Positions 28,158 through 37,728 of a stretch of 64,000 nucleotides of DNA are shown in pieces. The notes beneath the pieces are model-generated. The model was not told the DNA's origin. It saw only the letters and a list, made by a program, of their open reading frames with translations, and made no database searches. Source of the DNA: WTFY01 sp965220895 (GTDB lineage Bacteria; Pseudomonadota; Gammaproteobacteria; UBA4575). How positions within the stretch are numbered: position 1 is the stretch's first letter; every line of letters starts with the position of its first letter. The position numbers and the translations under genes were made by a program. Location: positions 1,612,001 through 1,676,000 of the forward strand of contig OZ244850.1 in NCBI GenBank assembly GCA_965220895.1. Reading direction: 5' to 3'.

Positions 28158-28523
28158 ATGACCCGTACAACGTCACTCGTAAAACACACAATCCAGCCAA
28201 ACTACGTCTGCAGCCAGGACGGCACCTCGCGCTTTCATTACATCGATCCGTTGCCATGCGGGGAGACCCCGGAGCGTACCTTTGCCCGTGTGAAGGAGTT
28301 GCTTGAGAAGATGCCGCGCACGGAGATTCTCGAGGCGAGCGATAATTATATTCACGTACTTTGCCGCACACTCGTTTTCCGGTTTCCCGATGACCTGAAA
28401 TGCCTTCTTTGCCCGCAAGACCATGTGATCCACGTGGGCTCCGCGTCCAGGTACGGGTTCTATGACCTGGGCGTCAACCGCAGGCGGGTGGAAAGGCTGC
28501 GAAGGCGGCTTCAGCGCCGCTAG
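28158..28523 (+). CDS. DUF1499 family protein
   Basis: A 121-aa protein ending in the DUF1499 pattern: FRFPDDLKCLL, then VIHVGSASRYGFYDLGVNRRRVE. I start at the ATG at 28158 with GGAAA upstream; an open extension further upstream looks non-coding. No signal peptide is seen and no function is established for the family. It follows the AbiE pair by 191 bp and precedes truA on the same strand. Confidence 0.78.
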   Translation: MTRTTSLVKHTIQPNYVCSQDGTSRFHYIDPLPCGETPERTFARVKELLEKMPRTEILEASDNYIHVLCRTLVFRFPDDLKCLLCPQDHVIHVGSASRYGFYDLGVNRRRVERLRRRLQRR

Positions 28524-28612
28524 CCGGGGAATTCGGGTTCGGGGCACGCGGGTTCGCACTTCCTGTATGATTGCCTGCTTTTCTGGCCCATGTCTTTTGA
28601 CAGTTTTTTGCA

Positions 28613-29419
28613 ATGCGCATAGCCCTTGGCATCGAATATGACGGCAGCCCGTTTTGTGGCTGGCAGCGACAGAAGGATTCGAGCACGGTACAGCAGGTAC
28701 TCGAACAGGCGGTCTCCAGTGTCGCGAATGCGCCGGTCGGTCTGCATGCCGCAGGACGCACGGACACGGGCGTCCATGCCACCGAGCAGGTGGTTCACTT
28801 CGACAGTCCGGCCGAGCGCACTGCCCGGTCCTGGGTGCTGGGGGTGAATACGCACTTGCCCGATTCGGTATCCGTGCTGTGGGTCCGCGCCGTGCAAGAG
28901 GACTTCCATGCCCGTTACTCGGCCATCTCGAGACGGTACCGGTACGTGATCCTGAACCGCCCGACACGTCCGGCCCTGCTTCGGGAGCGGGTCACCTGGG
29001 TGCATCAGGCGCTGGACAGTGAGTGCATGCAGGAGGCTGCGCAGTGTTTGCAAGGCACCCATGATTTTTCTTCCTACCGGGCCCTGACCTGCCAGGCAAA
29101 AAGTCCGGTTCGAACCGTGCACCAGCTGATCGTGCAGCGACGGGGTGAGTTCATATTCGTGGATATCCTGGCGGACGGATTCCTGCATCACATGGTGCGA
29201 AACATCGCCGGCGTGCTGATGGCGGTCGGCAAGGGCGAGCAGGAGGCCGCCTGGGCGAAAACGGTGCTGGAGAGGCGCGACCGCACCCTGGGGGGCGTGA
29301 CCGCCCCGGCCGCCGGCTTGTACCTGGTCAAAGTGCAGTATGATGGCAAGTACGGCCTGGACCCTGCAGTACAATGGCCTGCGATCGGAACGGACGGAAC
29401 ACGCAGGAACGAGGAATAA
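28613..29419 (+). CDS. truA: tRNA pseudouridine synthase A
   Basis: Makes pseudouridine at positions 38-40 of tRNA anticodon stems. The catalytic aspartate is D51 in the motif GRTDTGVHA. The 268-aa length and the C-terminal signature HHMVRNIAGVL match TruA. It precedes trpF by 5 bp, as in many gammaproteobacteria. Confidence 0.96.
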   Translation: MRIALGIEYDGSPFCGWQRQKDSSTVQQVLEQAVSSVANAPVGLHAAGRTDTGVHATEQVVHFDSPAERTARSWVLGVNTHLPDSVSVLWVRAVQEDFHARYSAISRRYRYVILNRPTRPALLRERVTWVHQALDSECMQEAAQCLQGTHDFSSYRALTCQAKSPVRTVHQLIVQRRGEFIFVDILADGFLHHMVRNIAGVLMAVGKGEQEAAWAKTVLERRDRTLGGVTAPAAGLYLVKVQYDGKYGLDPAVQWPAIGTDGTRRNEE

Positions 29420-29424
29420 GAGGC

Positions 29425-30045
29425 ATGCCGACCCGGATAAAATTTTGTGGAATGACCCGTGAGCAGGATGTGCACCGTGCGGTTGAGCTGGGTGTCCATG
29501 CGCTGGGCTTCGTGTTCGTGGGCGAGAGCCCTCGAGGCCTCACTCCCGAGCATGCCGCACGGCTGATCAAGCTGATGCCGCCGTTTATCATGTCCGTAGG
29601 CCTGTTCATGGATGCCGTGGCCGGGGACGTCGAGGAGGTCCTTCGCCGTACACCGCTTCACCTGCTGCAGTTTCATGGCAGCGAAGATGAAGGATTTTGC
29701 CGTCAGTTCGGCATCCCTTACCTGAAAGCGGTGCCGATGGGCAGTACGGATTCGATTGCCGAGTTTTGCAACGGCTTTGCATCCGCCTCGGGATTCGTGC
29801 TCGACAGTCATGCAAGCGGAGAGATGGGCGGGACGGGGAAAACCTTTGCCTGGCGCGAGATCCCAGGATCGCTGGGGCGGCCCGTCCTGCTGGCCGGGGG
29901 ACTCACGCCCGAGAACGTCGCCCAGGCGGTGCGTGAGGTTCAGCCCTACGCGGTCGATGTCAGCAGTGGCATCGAGTCCGCCCCCGGGGAAAAGGATGCC
30001 GAGAAGATGAAACACTTCGTTGCGGAGGCCAGGCATGGCCAGTAA
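29425..30045 (+). CDS. trpF: Phosphoribosylanthranilate isomerase
   Basis: Third step of tryptophan synthesis, a TIM-barrel enzyme of 206 aa. The catalytic Cys is in the N-terminal KFCGMT and the general-acid Asp region is LDSHASGEMGGTGKTF; the phosphate site is LLAGGLTPENV. I start at the ATG at 29425. It overlaps trpB by 11 bp. Confidence 0.95.
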   Translation: MPTRIKFCGMTREQDVHRAVELGVHALGFVFVGESPRGLTPEHAARLIKLMPPFIMSVGLFMDAVAGDVEEVLRRTPLHLLQFHGSEDEGFCRQFGIPYLKAVPMGSTDSIAEFCNGFASASGFVLDSHASGEMGGTGKTFAWREIPGSLGRPVLLAGGLTPENVAQAVREVQPYAVDVSSGIESAPGEKDAEKMKHFVAEARHGQ

Positions 30046-31267
30046 AGCTCCCGAACGCCCTGAGGGTGCGGACTTTGCGCAGGTTCCGGACCGCGCGGGG
30101 ATGTTCGGTGAATACGGCGGGCGCTACGTGGCGGAAACCCTGATCGAGCCCCTGGCACAGCTTGAGGCCGCCTATCTCAAGTTCCGTGAGGATCCCGGCT
30201 TCGTGGCTGAATTCGAGGCGGATCTCAGCCATTACGTGGGCCGGCCGAGCCCTTTGTATCTTGCCGAGAGGCTCAGCGAGAAATGCGGAGGTGCACGGAT
30301 TTACCTGAAACGCGAGGACCTGAACCATACGGGTGCTCACAAGATCAACAACACGGTCGGCCAGGCCCTGCTCGCCAAGCGCATGAACAAGTCCCGAATC
30401 ATTGCCGAGACCGGCGCCGGCCAGCACGGGGTGGCCACGGCCACGGTCGCTGCACGCCTGGGCCTTGAATGCGTCGTCTACATGGGCGAGGAAGATATCC
30501 GCCGCCAGGCACCGAACGTCTACCGCATGCGGCTTCTGGGGGCCGAGGTGGTGCCGGTGCGCTCGGGCTCGAGGACCCTGAAGGATGCGCTCAACGAGGC
30601 CCTGCGTGACTGGGTCACCCATGTCGACACCACGTTCTACATCATCGGCACGGTGGCCGGCCCCCACCCGTATCCGGTGCTGGTGCGCGACTTCCAGACG
30701 GTCATCGGCCGCGAGGCGAAGACCCAGCTTGAGGCGATGACCGGGTCCCTGCCGGATGCACTGGTCGCCTGCGTCGGCGGCGGCTCCAACGCCATCGGCC
30801 TGTTTTATCCGTTCCTGGCGCATGAGCAGGTGCAAATGTACGGTGTTGAAGCCGCCGGGCTGGGCCTGGATACGCAAAAGCACTCCGCACCGCTGAACAC
30901 CGGACAGCCCGGGGTGCTGCACGGCAACCGCACCTACCTGATGGAAGATGAAAACGGCCAGATCATTGAAACTCACTCGATCTCCGCCGGCCTCGATTAC
31001 CCGGGCGTGGGCCCGGAACACGCCTGGCTCAAGGATATCGGCCGGGTGCAGTACGAATCCGTGACCGATGAGCAGGCGCTGGGGGCATTCCACGAGCTGA
31101 CCCGGGTCGAAGGCATCATTCCCGCCCTGGAAAGCAGCCATGCGCTGGCCTATGCCCTGCAACTGGCCGCCGGGATGACCACAGAGCAGACCATCGTGGT
31201 CAATCTTTCCGGGCGAGGCGACAAGGACATCAACACGGTGGCCGACATCGAAGGCATCGAGCTGTGA
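30035..31267 (+). CDS. trpB: Tryptophan synthase beta chain
   Basis: PLP enzyme that joins indole and serine. The Schiff-base lysine is K103 in HTGAHKINN and the phosphate loop is GGGSNAIG. I start at the ATG at 30035; the upstream M in this frame is inside trpF. Length is 410 aa. It ends in a GTGA overlap with trpA. Confidence 0.97.
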   Translation: MASKAPERPEGADFAQVPDRAGMFGEYGGRYVAETLIEPLAQLEAAYLKFREDPGFVAEFEADLSHYVGRPSPLYLAERLSEKCGGARIYLKREDLNHTGAHKINNTVGQALLAKRMNKSRIIAETGAGQHGVATATVAARLGLECVVYMGEEDIRRQAPNVYRMRLLGAEVVPVRSGSRTLKDALNEALRDWVTHVDTTFYIIGTVAGPHPYPVLVRDFQTVIGREAKTQLEAMTGSLPDALVACVGGGSNAIGLFYPFLAHEQVQMYGVEAAGLGLDTQKHSAPLNTGQPGVLHGNRTYLMEDENGQIIETHSISAGLDYPGVGPEHAWLKDIGRVQYESVTDEQALGAFHELTRVEGIIPALESSHALAYALQLAAGMTTEQTIVVNLSGRGDKDINTVADIEGIEL

Positions 31268-32100
31268 GCCGGATCCAGGAATGTTTCGATGCCCTGGCAG
31301 GGCAGGGCCGCAAGGCACTGGTTCCCTACATCACTGCAGGAGACCCCCATCCGGGACAAACGGTGGCCTTGATGCATACCCTGGTGGAGGCCGGGGCGGA
31401 CATGATCGAGCTGGGCGTGCCTTTTTCGGACCCGATGGCGGACGGACCGGTGATCCAGGCGGCCTGTGAGCGTGCGCTGGCCCACAACACCAGCCTGAGG
31501 GACACCCTGGACATGGTGGGGCACTTCAGGGAGCGCGACTCCCGCACCCCGGTCATCCTGATGGGCTACCAGAATCCGGTGGAGGTGCTCGGCACCCCGG
31601 AGTTTGCCCGCCTGGCCAGGCAAAGCCAGGCCGATGGCGTGCTGACCGTGGACCTTCCGGTCGAACAGGCGGGTCCGGCGCTTGAGACCTATCGGCAACA
31701 GGGCATCGACACGGTTTTCCTGATTGCCCCGACCACCAGTGAGGCGCGCATCAAAAAAATCTGTGAGGCCTCTTCCGGACTTATATATTATGTCTCCCTG
31801 AAAGGGGTCACCGGTGCGGGTCATATGGATATCTCGGAAGTCAAGAACAAGGTCCGTGAAATCAAGCAGCATTCGACCTTGCCCGTGGGTGTCGGGTTCG
31901 GTGTTCAGGATGCGAAAAGTGTCAGGCACGTCGCTTCCGTTGCCGATGCCGTCATTGTCGGCAGCGCCCTGATCCGCCAGATCGAGACCCATCTCTCGGA
32001 CCCGGACACCATGAAGAAAAAAGTAGCGGCCCTGCTCAAGGAACTGCGTGAAGCCCTGGACAGCGGCCTTGCCGATGCAGACCGGTCCGCAAATGCCTGA
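31264..32100 (+). CDS. trpA: Tryptophan synthase alpha chain
   Basis: Cleaves indole-3-glycerol phosphate and channels indole to TrpB. Catalytic E49 and D60 are present in ELGVPFSDPMADGP. It starts at a GTG overlapping the trpB stop, so the two subunits are coupled. Length is 278 aa, slightly longer than most. Confidence 0.96.
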   Translation: MSRIQECFDALAGQGRKALVPYITAGDPHPGQTVALMHTLVEAGADMIELGVPFSDPMADGPVIQAACERALAHNTSLRDTLDMVGHFRERDSRTPVILMGYQNPVEVLGTPEFARLARQSQADGVLTVDLPVEQAGPALETYRQQGIDTVFLIAPTTSEARIKKICEASSGLIYYVSLKGVTGAGHMDISEVKNKVREIKQHSTLPVGVGFGVQDAKSVRHVASVADAVIVGSALIRQIETHLSDPDTMKKKVAALLKELREALDSGLADADRSANA

Positions 32101-32106
32101 GTACCC

Positions 32107-32958
32107 ATGAGCTGGCTGGAGAAACTGATGCCTTCCAGGATCCGTACGGAAGGTACGGGCAAGGGCAAGGTTCCGGAGGGACTCTGGGACAAGTGCACGA
32201 ACTGCGGTGCGGTCCTGTACCGTTCGGACTTGGAGCGCAACCTTCAGGTGTGCACCAAATGCAACCACCACATGCGTATCGGGGCACGCACGAGACTGCA
32301 GGCCTTCCTGGACGAGAGTCCCCTCGAAGAGATCGGGCGCGACATCGAGCCCAAGGATTTCCTGAAATTCAGGGACAGCAAGAAGTACAAGGACCGCCTG
32401 GCCGGCGCACAGAAAGCCACCAAGGAAGTCGAGGCTCTGCTGGTCATGAAGGGATGCCTGAAAGAACTTCCGGTGGTGGCCGCAGCGTTCGAGTTCAGCT
32501 TCATCGGCGGCTCCATGGGTTCGGTCGTCGGCGAGCGCTTTCTGCGGGGCGCGCAGCGAGCCCTGCAGGATTCCGTCCCCCTGGTCTGTTTTTCCACAAG
32601 CGGCGGCGCGCGCATGCAAGAAGCGCTCATGTCCCTGTTCCAGATGGCAAAAACCAGTGCCGTGCTGGACCGCATGCGAAGCCAGCGCATTCCTTTTGTC
32701 TCGGTACTGACCGACCCGACCATGGGCGGTGTATCCGCCAGTCTGGCCATGCTCGGGGATGTCAACATTGCCGAGCCCAAGGCGCTGATCGGGTTTGCCG
32801 GACCCAGGGTGATCGAGCAAACCGTGCGAGAGACCCTGCCCGAAGGCTTCCAGCGCAGCGAATTCCTGCTTGAACACGGTGCCCTGGACATGATTGTCGA
32901 GCGCAAGAACCTGCGCGACGAGGTGCACCGGATATTGTGCATTTTACTGCACAAGTAA
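32107..32958 (+). CDS. accD: Acetyl-CoA carboxylase, carboxyltransferase beta subunit
   Basis: Transfers carboxyl from biotin to acetyl-CoA in the first step of fatty acid synthesis. The zinc ribbon is complete (C30, C33, C49, C52), followed by the crotonase-like domain. Length is 283 aa, normal. It sits between trpA and folC, its conserved place in gammaproteobacteria. Confidence 0.96.
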   Translation: MSWLEKLMPSRIRTEGTGKGKVPEGLWDKCTNCGAVLYRSDLERNLQVCTKCNHHMRIGARTRLQAFLDESPLEEIGRDIEPKDFLKFRDSKKYKDRLAGAQKATKEVEALLVMKGCLKELPVVAAAFEFSFIGGSMGSVVGERFLRGAQRALQDSVPLVCFSTSGGARMQEALMSLFQMAKTSAVLDRMRSQRIPFVSVLTDPTMGGVSASLAMLGDVNIAEPKALIGFAGPRVIEQTVRETLPEGFQRSEFLLEHGALDMIVERKNLRDEVHRILCILLHK

Positions 32959-33071
32959 ATCGCCGATGGTGGCACTTGCCTGGAATCCGGTCGATGGTCC
33001 GAGTGGCGGGCCTCTCGTCTAACGCCTCCTGAGCAGCGCATCCCCCGAACTATCCCGCGGACCTACACGTT

Positions 33072-34337
33072 TTGCGATTCGAACACCTCCAAGACTGGCT
33101 GGACTGGCAGCAGACCCTGCATTCCGAGAAGATCAAGCTGGGGCTGGACCGTGTGGCCCGGGTGGCCCATGACCTCGGCATCATGCAGCCCGATTTTCAG
33201 GTGGTCATGGTGTCCGGCACCAACGGCAAGGGTTCGATCACCGCGATCCTGGAATCCATCTATCACCAGGCCGGGTACCGTGTAGCGGCCTATACCTCGC
33301 CTCACCTGCTGCATTACAACGAGCGCATCCGGATCGGTAAGCAGAACGTCGAGGACGCCCCGCTGTGTGCCGCCTTTGACCTGGTGGATCAGGCCCGGGG
33401 CGATCTCAGCCTGAGCTACTTCGAGTTTGGCACGTTGGCCGCCATGCAGATCTTCAGCACCCTGGAGCTGGATGTGGCAATTTTCGAGGTGGGCCTTGGC
33501 GGGCGCCTGGATGCCGTCAACATCTATGATGCCGATGCGGCGATCGTCTCGAGCGTCGGCCTGGACCATGTGCAGTGGCTGGGGTCCACACGGGAATCCA
33601 TCGGTCTGGAAAAGGCCGGGATTTTCCGCGCGGACAAGCCCGCCGTCTGCGGGGACAGCGAGCCGCCCCAAAGCCTGCTGAAGCATGCCAAAGACATCGG
33701 TTCCCGGCTGCATCTCGTGGGTGAGGATTTTTCCTACCGACAGGAGAGCGGTGGACGCTGGAGCTTTAAAAGCAAGAAGTTCGACTGGGACGGGCTGCCG
33801 GTACCGAACCTGTACGGCGATGTACAGGTCGCCAATGCGGCTGCGGCGTTGATGAGCATCCAGTGCCTCGATGAGGTACTGCCCGTGCAGCGCGAAAGCG
33901 TGGAGCAGGGGTTGCAGAACATCTGTCTGGCAGGACGGTTCCAGCGCGTTGCGGGCAAGTGCGAGATGATCTTTGATGTGGCGCACAACCTGGACAGCGC
34001 AAAAGTCCTCGGCGGCAACCTCCAGGAACTGAGGCCGGCTTCGCGCACCTACGCCGTGTTTGCCGTACTCGAGGACAAGGACGTGGAGGGGATCATCGGC
34101 TCGGTGCACGAGCAGATCGACGAATGGTACATCTCGGAACTGGACTCCGAGCGCTCCCTGGACTGTGCGGATCTGCAAAAGCGTATTGAGCAGCTGGACT
34201 CCGATGCGCTCGTGCAGGCCTATCCTTCCGTATCCCGGGCCTGGCAGGCTGCCAAAAAGAACGCCTGCGATACTTCCCGGATCGTGGTGTTTGGTTCTTT
34301 CCTGACGGTGGCAGAAGTATTAAGCTTGGAGATATAA
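33072..34337 (+). CDS. folC: Dihydrofolate / folylpolyglutamate synthase
   Basis: ATP-dependent ligase that makes dihydrofolate and adds glutamates to folates. The Mur-ligase-type P-loop SGTNGKGS is at residues 48-55, and GLGGRLDAVN and the HNLDSA region are present. No ATG is available near the N-terminus; the TTG at 33072 begins a normal FolC start (RFEHLQDWL), so I use it. Length is 421 aa. Confidence 0.94.
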   Translation: MRFEHLQDWLDWQQTLHSEKIKLGLDRVARVAHDLGIMQPDFQVVMVSGTNGKGSITAILESIYHQAGYRVAAYTSPHLLHYNERIRIGKQNVEDAPLCAAFDLVDQARGDLSLSYFEFGTLAAMQIFSTLELDVAIFEVGLGGRLDAVNIYDADAAIVSSVGLDHVQWLGSTRESIGLEKAGIFRADKPAVCGDSEPPQSLLKHAKDIGSRLHLVGEDFSYRQESGGRWSFKSKKFDWDGLPVPNLYGDVQVANAAAALMSIQCLDEVLPVQRESVEQGLQNICLAGRFQRVAGKCEMIFDVAHNLDSAKVLGGNLQELRPASRTYAVFAVLEDKDVEGIIGSVHEQIDEWYISELDSERSLDCADLQKRIEQLDSDALVQAYPSVSRAWQAAKKNACDTSRIVVFGSFLTVAEVLSLEI

Positions 34338-34394
34338 TCGTGCGCTTTTCACAATGGCGGGACAGGCTCAACTAAGCCGGAGGCGGGGTAAGGC

Positions 34395-34979
34395 ATGGAG
34401 ACACTCATGAAGCAGCGCCTGATCGGCGCCGTGGTTCTTATCGCACTTGCAGTCATCTTCGTACCGATGCTGCTGGACGGGTCGGGCCGCAAGGAATCGG
34501 CCGTGGTTGAGGCGGAATTGTCACTGGACCCGCCGAAGTTCAATTTCGAAAGCGAGTTGCCTGATCCCAAGCAGCTGGACTCCCTGCCTGCCGCTGAAAA
34601 AAAGAGCGAACCCAAGATCGTGGCCGCACCGGTTGAGAAACCCGAGCCGGTGGAACAACCGGCACCGCAAAAGGCTAAACCGCCAGCCGAACCCAAGGTA
34701 CTGGAAGCTATGGCCAGCAAGATTACGCCGCGTCCCTCATTAAGTGGCTGGGCCGTGCAGGTGGCTGCATTCGAGGAAAAAGGCAAGGCGCTTGACCTGC
34801 AGAAAAAACTGATCGCGGGCGATTTTCCGGCGTTCACGGAGAAGTTTGAGAGAAAGGGTAAAGTGCTTTACCGGGTCAGGGTCGGACCCGAACTCAAACG
34901 TGAAAATGCCGATCAGTTGCGTGCGAAAATCGAGAAAGACCAGGGCATCAAAGGAGCCTTTGTAACCCCGCATCCCTAG
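34395..34979 (+). CDS. SPOR-domain membrane protein, DedD-like
   Basis: The 194-aa protein has one N-terminal transmembrane helix (about residues 8-26) with a short cytoplasmic start, a Pro/Lys/Glu-rich periplasmic linker (about 60-105) and a C-terminal SPOR domain (about 115-194, AVQVAAFEEKGKALDLQKKL onward). SPOR domains bind denuded septal peptidoglycan. Location between folC and cvpA matches DedD. The start is either ATG 34395 or ATG 34407. Confidence 0.85.
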   Translation: METLMKQRLIGAVVLIALAVIFVPMLLDGSGRKESAVVEAELSLDPPKFNFESELPDPKQLDSLPAAEKKSEPKIVAAPVEKPEPVEQPAPQKAKPPAEPKVLEAMASKITPRPSLSGWAVQVAAFEEKGKALDLQKKLIAGDFPAFTEKFERKGKVLYRVRVGPELKRENADQLRAKIEKDQGIKGAFVTPHP

Positions 34980-35059
34980 ACCGGAAATTCACAGCAGTGG
35001 AAGGCTTGCATGCTCCGGCCCCGGGATGAAACGCGCACAGACTGCGGAGAGCGCCACGT

Positions 35060-35626
35060 ATGGAATTTTCATGGATTGATATCGGGATCATGATCATCCT
35101 GCTGGTGTCTGTGGTGGTCGCGATGTTCCGGGGGTTCGTGAAGGAGGCGATTTCATTGACGAGCCTGGTCCTGGCAGCCTGGCTGGCGATGAATTATTTT
35201 GAGCAACTGGCCTTGTACTTGCCTGCTGACATTGACGAGACCACATTGAGTCTCGGGGGAGCAGAAATCGTGTTGAGCAAGCTGCGTGCAAGCATTGCCT
35301 TTGCCGTGATCGGAGTCGGCGTGCTGATTGCAGGGGCCTTGCTGAACCACCTGCTGGGCAAGGTGACCCGGCTGCCCCTGCTGCGCGGCATTGACAGGCT
35401 CCTGGGGGCCATGTTCGGCCTGGTACGGGGCGGGGCCATCGTGGTGCTGGTGGTCCTGGTGGCCGCCATGACCAGTTTTCCGCGAACCGAGATCTGGGAG
35501 ACTTCGCGGATACTGCCCTGGTTCGAGACCGCTGCACAGGAAGTAATCCGGTTTATCCCCCCGGAATACGCGAAGTATTTTTTGTTTGACGAGGCGGGAA
35601 CCCAGGCCTCGTTGTACCTGTTCTGA
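35060..35626 (+). CDS. cvpA: CvpA family membrane protein
   Basis: A 188-aa inner-membrane protein with about four hydrophobic segments (residues 8-25, 30-45, 70-92, 115-135). CvpA is required for colicin V export in E. coli, but its cellular role is still poorly defined. Synteny folC-SPOR-cvpA-purF is conserved and supports the call. Confidence 0.88.
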   Translation: MEFSWIDIGIMIILLVSVVVAMFRGFVKEAISLTSLVLAAWLAMNYFEQLALYLPADIDETTLSLGGAEIVLSKLRASIAFAVIGVGVLIAGALLNHLLGKVTRLPLLRGIDRLLGAMFGLVRGGAIVVLVVLVAAMTSFPRTEIWETSRILPWFETAAQEVIRFIPPEYAKYFLFDEAGTQASLYLF

Positions 35627-35648
35627 TGCAGTCAAGGATTCATTGATT

Positions 35649-37154
35649 ATGTGCGGTATTGCCGGAATCGTATCCCACCAGGACGTCAACCAGGCCCTGT
35701 ACAATGCGCTGCTGGTGCTGCAGCACCGCGGTCAGGATGCGGCGGGCATCGTCACCTACAGCGATGGCCGGCTCTACCAGCGCAAGGCCAACGGCTTGGT
35801 GCGTGACGTGTTCCACAGCCGGCACATGGAGCGCCTGAAAGGCACCATGGGCATTGCGCACGTGCGCTATCCCACGGCAGGCTCATCCTCCTCTGCCGAA
35901 GCCCAGCCCCTTTACGTGAATTCGCCCTTTGGTATCTCGCTCGGACACAACGGCAACCTGGTCAATACCGAGCAACTGAAAAAGGAACTGTTTCGCGAGG
36001 ACCGCCGCCACCTGAACACGGATTCGGACTCGGAAATCCTGCTGAACGTGCTGGCCCACGAACTGGCCAACCAGCAGACCCTGCGGTTGGGACCGGAGGA
36101 CATATTCGCCGCCGTGGAGGGCGTGCACCGCCGCTGCAAGGGTGCCTATGCCGTGGTGGCCATGATCACCGGCTGCGGCATCATCGCCTTTCGCGATGCC
36201 CACGGCATCCGGCCCCTGGTGTACGGGGTGCGGGAATCCCGTCATGGCATGGAGTCCATGGTGGCCTCGGAAAGCGCGGCGCTCGATGCGCTCGACTACA
36301 GCCTCGTGCGCGACATCGCCCCCGGGGAAGCCGTTTTCATCGATGTCGGGGGGAAGATCCACACCCGGCAGTGTGCGCCCGAATCCCAGCAGTCTCCCTG
36401 CATATTCGAGCATGTCTATTTTGCCCGCCCGGATTCGATCATCGATGACATCTTCGTGCAAAAGGCGCGCATGCGCATGGGCCAGAAGCTTGCCAAGAAA
36501 ATCAAGCGTGAGTGGTCGGACCATGATATCGATGTCGTCATGCCCATCCCGGATACGAGCCGCACGGCGGCGATCGAGATCGCCTACCTCCTGGGCGTCA
36601 AGTACCGCGAGGGATTTATCAAGAACCGTTATATCGGGCGGACCTTCATCATGCCAGGCAGTACGCTGCGCCAGAAGTCGGTGCGCCAGAAGCTCAACCC
36701 CATCGGGCTCGAGTTCAAGGGCAAGAATGTCCTGCTGATCGACGATTCCATCGTGCGCGGCACGACTTCGCGCGAGATCGTGCAGATGGCCCGGGACGCC
36801 GGGGCCCACAAGGTCTATTTCGCCTCCGCCTCGCCTCCGATCCGGTACCAGAACATCTACGGGATCGACATGCCGGCACGCAATGAGTTGATCGCCTACA
36901 ACAAGGACGTGGATTCGATCGGCAAGGAGATCCAGACCGATCGCCTGGTCTACCAGGGACTGGATGACCTGGTGGCGGCGGTACGCCAGGGGAACCCGAA
37001 ACTGGATGCGTTTGACACATCGATGTTCGATGGCGACTACATCACCGGCGTGGAAGAGGGCTATTTCGAAAACCTGGAAATCGTGCGAAACGACAAGACC
37101 CAGCAGGAGCGCGAGAAGGAATATGCGAGCATCGACCTGCACAACAGCGTTTGA
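35649..37154 (+). CDS. purF: Amidophosphoribosyltransferase
   Basis: First committed enzyme of purine synthesis. The N-terminal Ntn glutaminase domain begins with Cys2 (MCGIAGIV) after Met removal, and the PRPP-binding motif LLIDDSIVRGTT starts at residue 362. I start at the ATG at 35649; the open frame upstream belongs to cvpA read in another frame. Length is 501 aa, normal. Confidence 0.97.
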   Translation: MCGIAGIVSHQDVNQALYNALLVLQHRGQDAAGIVTYSDGRLYQRKANGLVRDVFHSRHMERLKGTMGIAHVRYPTAGSSSSAEAQPLYVNSPFGISLGHNGNLVNTEQLKKELFREDRRHLNTDSDSEILLNVLAHELANQQTLRLGPEDIFAAVEGVHRRCKGAYAVVAMITGCGIIAFRDAHGIRPLVYGVRESRHGMESMVASESAALDALDYSLVRDIAPGEAVFIDVGGKIHTRQCAPESQQSPCIFEHVYFARPDSIIDDIFVQKARMRMGQKLAKKIKREWSDHDIDVVMPIPDTSRTAAIEIAYLLGVKYREGFIKNRYIGRTFIMPGSTLRQKSVRQKLNPIGLEFKGKNVLLIDDSIVRGTTSREIVQMARDAGAHKVYFASASPPIRYQNIYGIDMPARNELIAYNKDVDSIGKEIQTDRLVYQGLDDLVAAVRQGNPKLDAFDTSMFDGDYITGVEEGYFENLEIVRNDKTQQEREKEYASIDLHNSV

Positions 37155-37170
37155 GAAAAACGGCTGACAC

Positions 37171-37728
37171 ATGCAGGCCGCCGAGCCAAGTCCCAAGCTG
37201 CTAGCCCGGTATGCCGAGGCATGCGAGCGGTATCCGCAGCATGCGAACCATCCCGCCGCCCTCGTCGAGGTCAGCGAGCAGAGGCTCTACGTCCTGGAAG
37301 GGGAGGCGTGCCTGGACACCTACCCGGTGTCCACCTCCCGCTACGGCACCGGAGAAGAGCAGGACTCCTACAAGACCCCGCGCGGAGTCCATAGCGTGGC
37401 CGAGAAGATTGGCGGGGATGCCGGATTCGCCGAGATCTTCCGGTCAAGAAAGCGTACGCACCAGACCGCTGTAATCGAATCCGGGGAAACCCGTACCGAC
37501 CAGGAGCTCATCACTTCCAGGATTCTCTGGCTGGCCGGGCTGGAAGAGGGGGTCAACCAGGGCAGCGGTGTGGACAGCCACGCGCGTTACATCTACATCC
37601 ATGGCACTCATGAGGAAGGCCTGATCGGCCAGCCGGCCTCCGTCGGCTGCGTGCGCATGAAAAACCGGGACGTCATGGACCTGTTCGACCGCCTGGAAGT
37701 CTCCTCACTGGTCATCATCAGTGAATAG
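37171..37728 (+). CDS. L,D-transpeptidase (YkuD) domain protein
   Basis: 185 aa with a YkuD catalytic domain: His144 in IHGT and the nucleophile Cys160 in SVGCVRM. YkuD enzymes make 3-3 or lipoprotein crosslinks in peptidoglycan. Unusually, I see no signal peptide or membrane helix at the N-terminus (MQAAEPSPKLLARY); if the start is right, the protein would be cytoplasmic or exported by another route. It is 16 bp after purF and overlaps the next gene by 8 bp. Confidence 0.85.
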   Translation: MQAAEPSPKLLARYAEACERYPQHANHPAALVEVSEQRLYVLEGEACLDTYPVSTSRYGTGEEQDSYKTPRGVHSVAEKIGGDAGFAEIFRSRKRTHQTAVIESGETRTDQELITSRILWLAGLEEGVNQGSGVDSHARYIYIHGTHEEGLIGQPASVGCVRMKNRDVMDLFDRLEVSSLVIISE

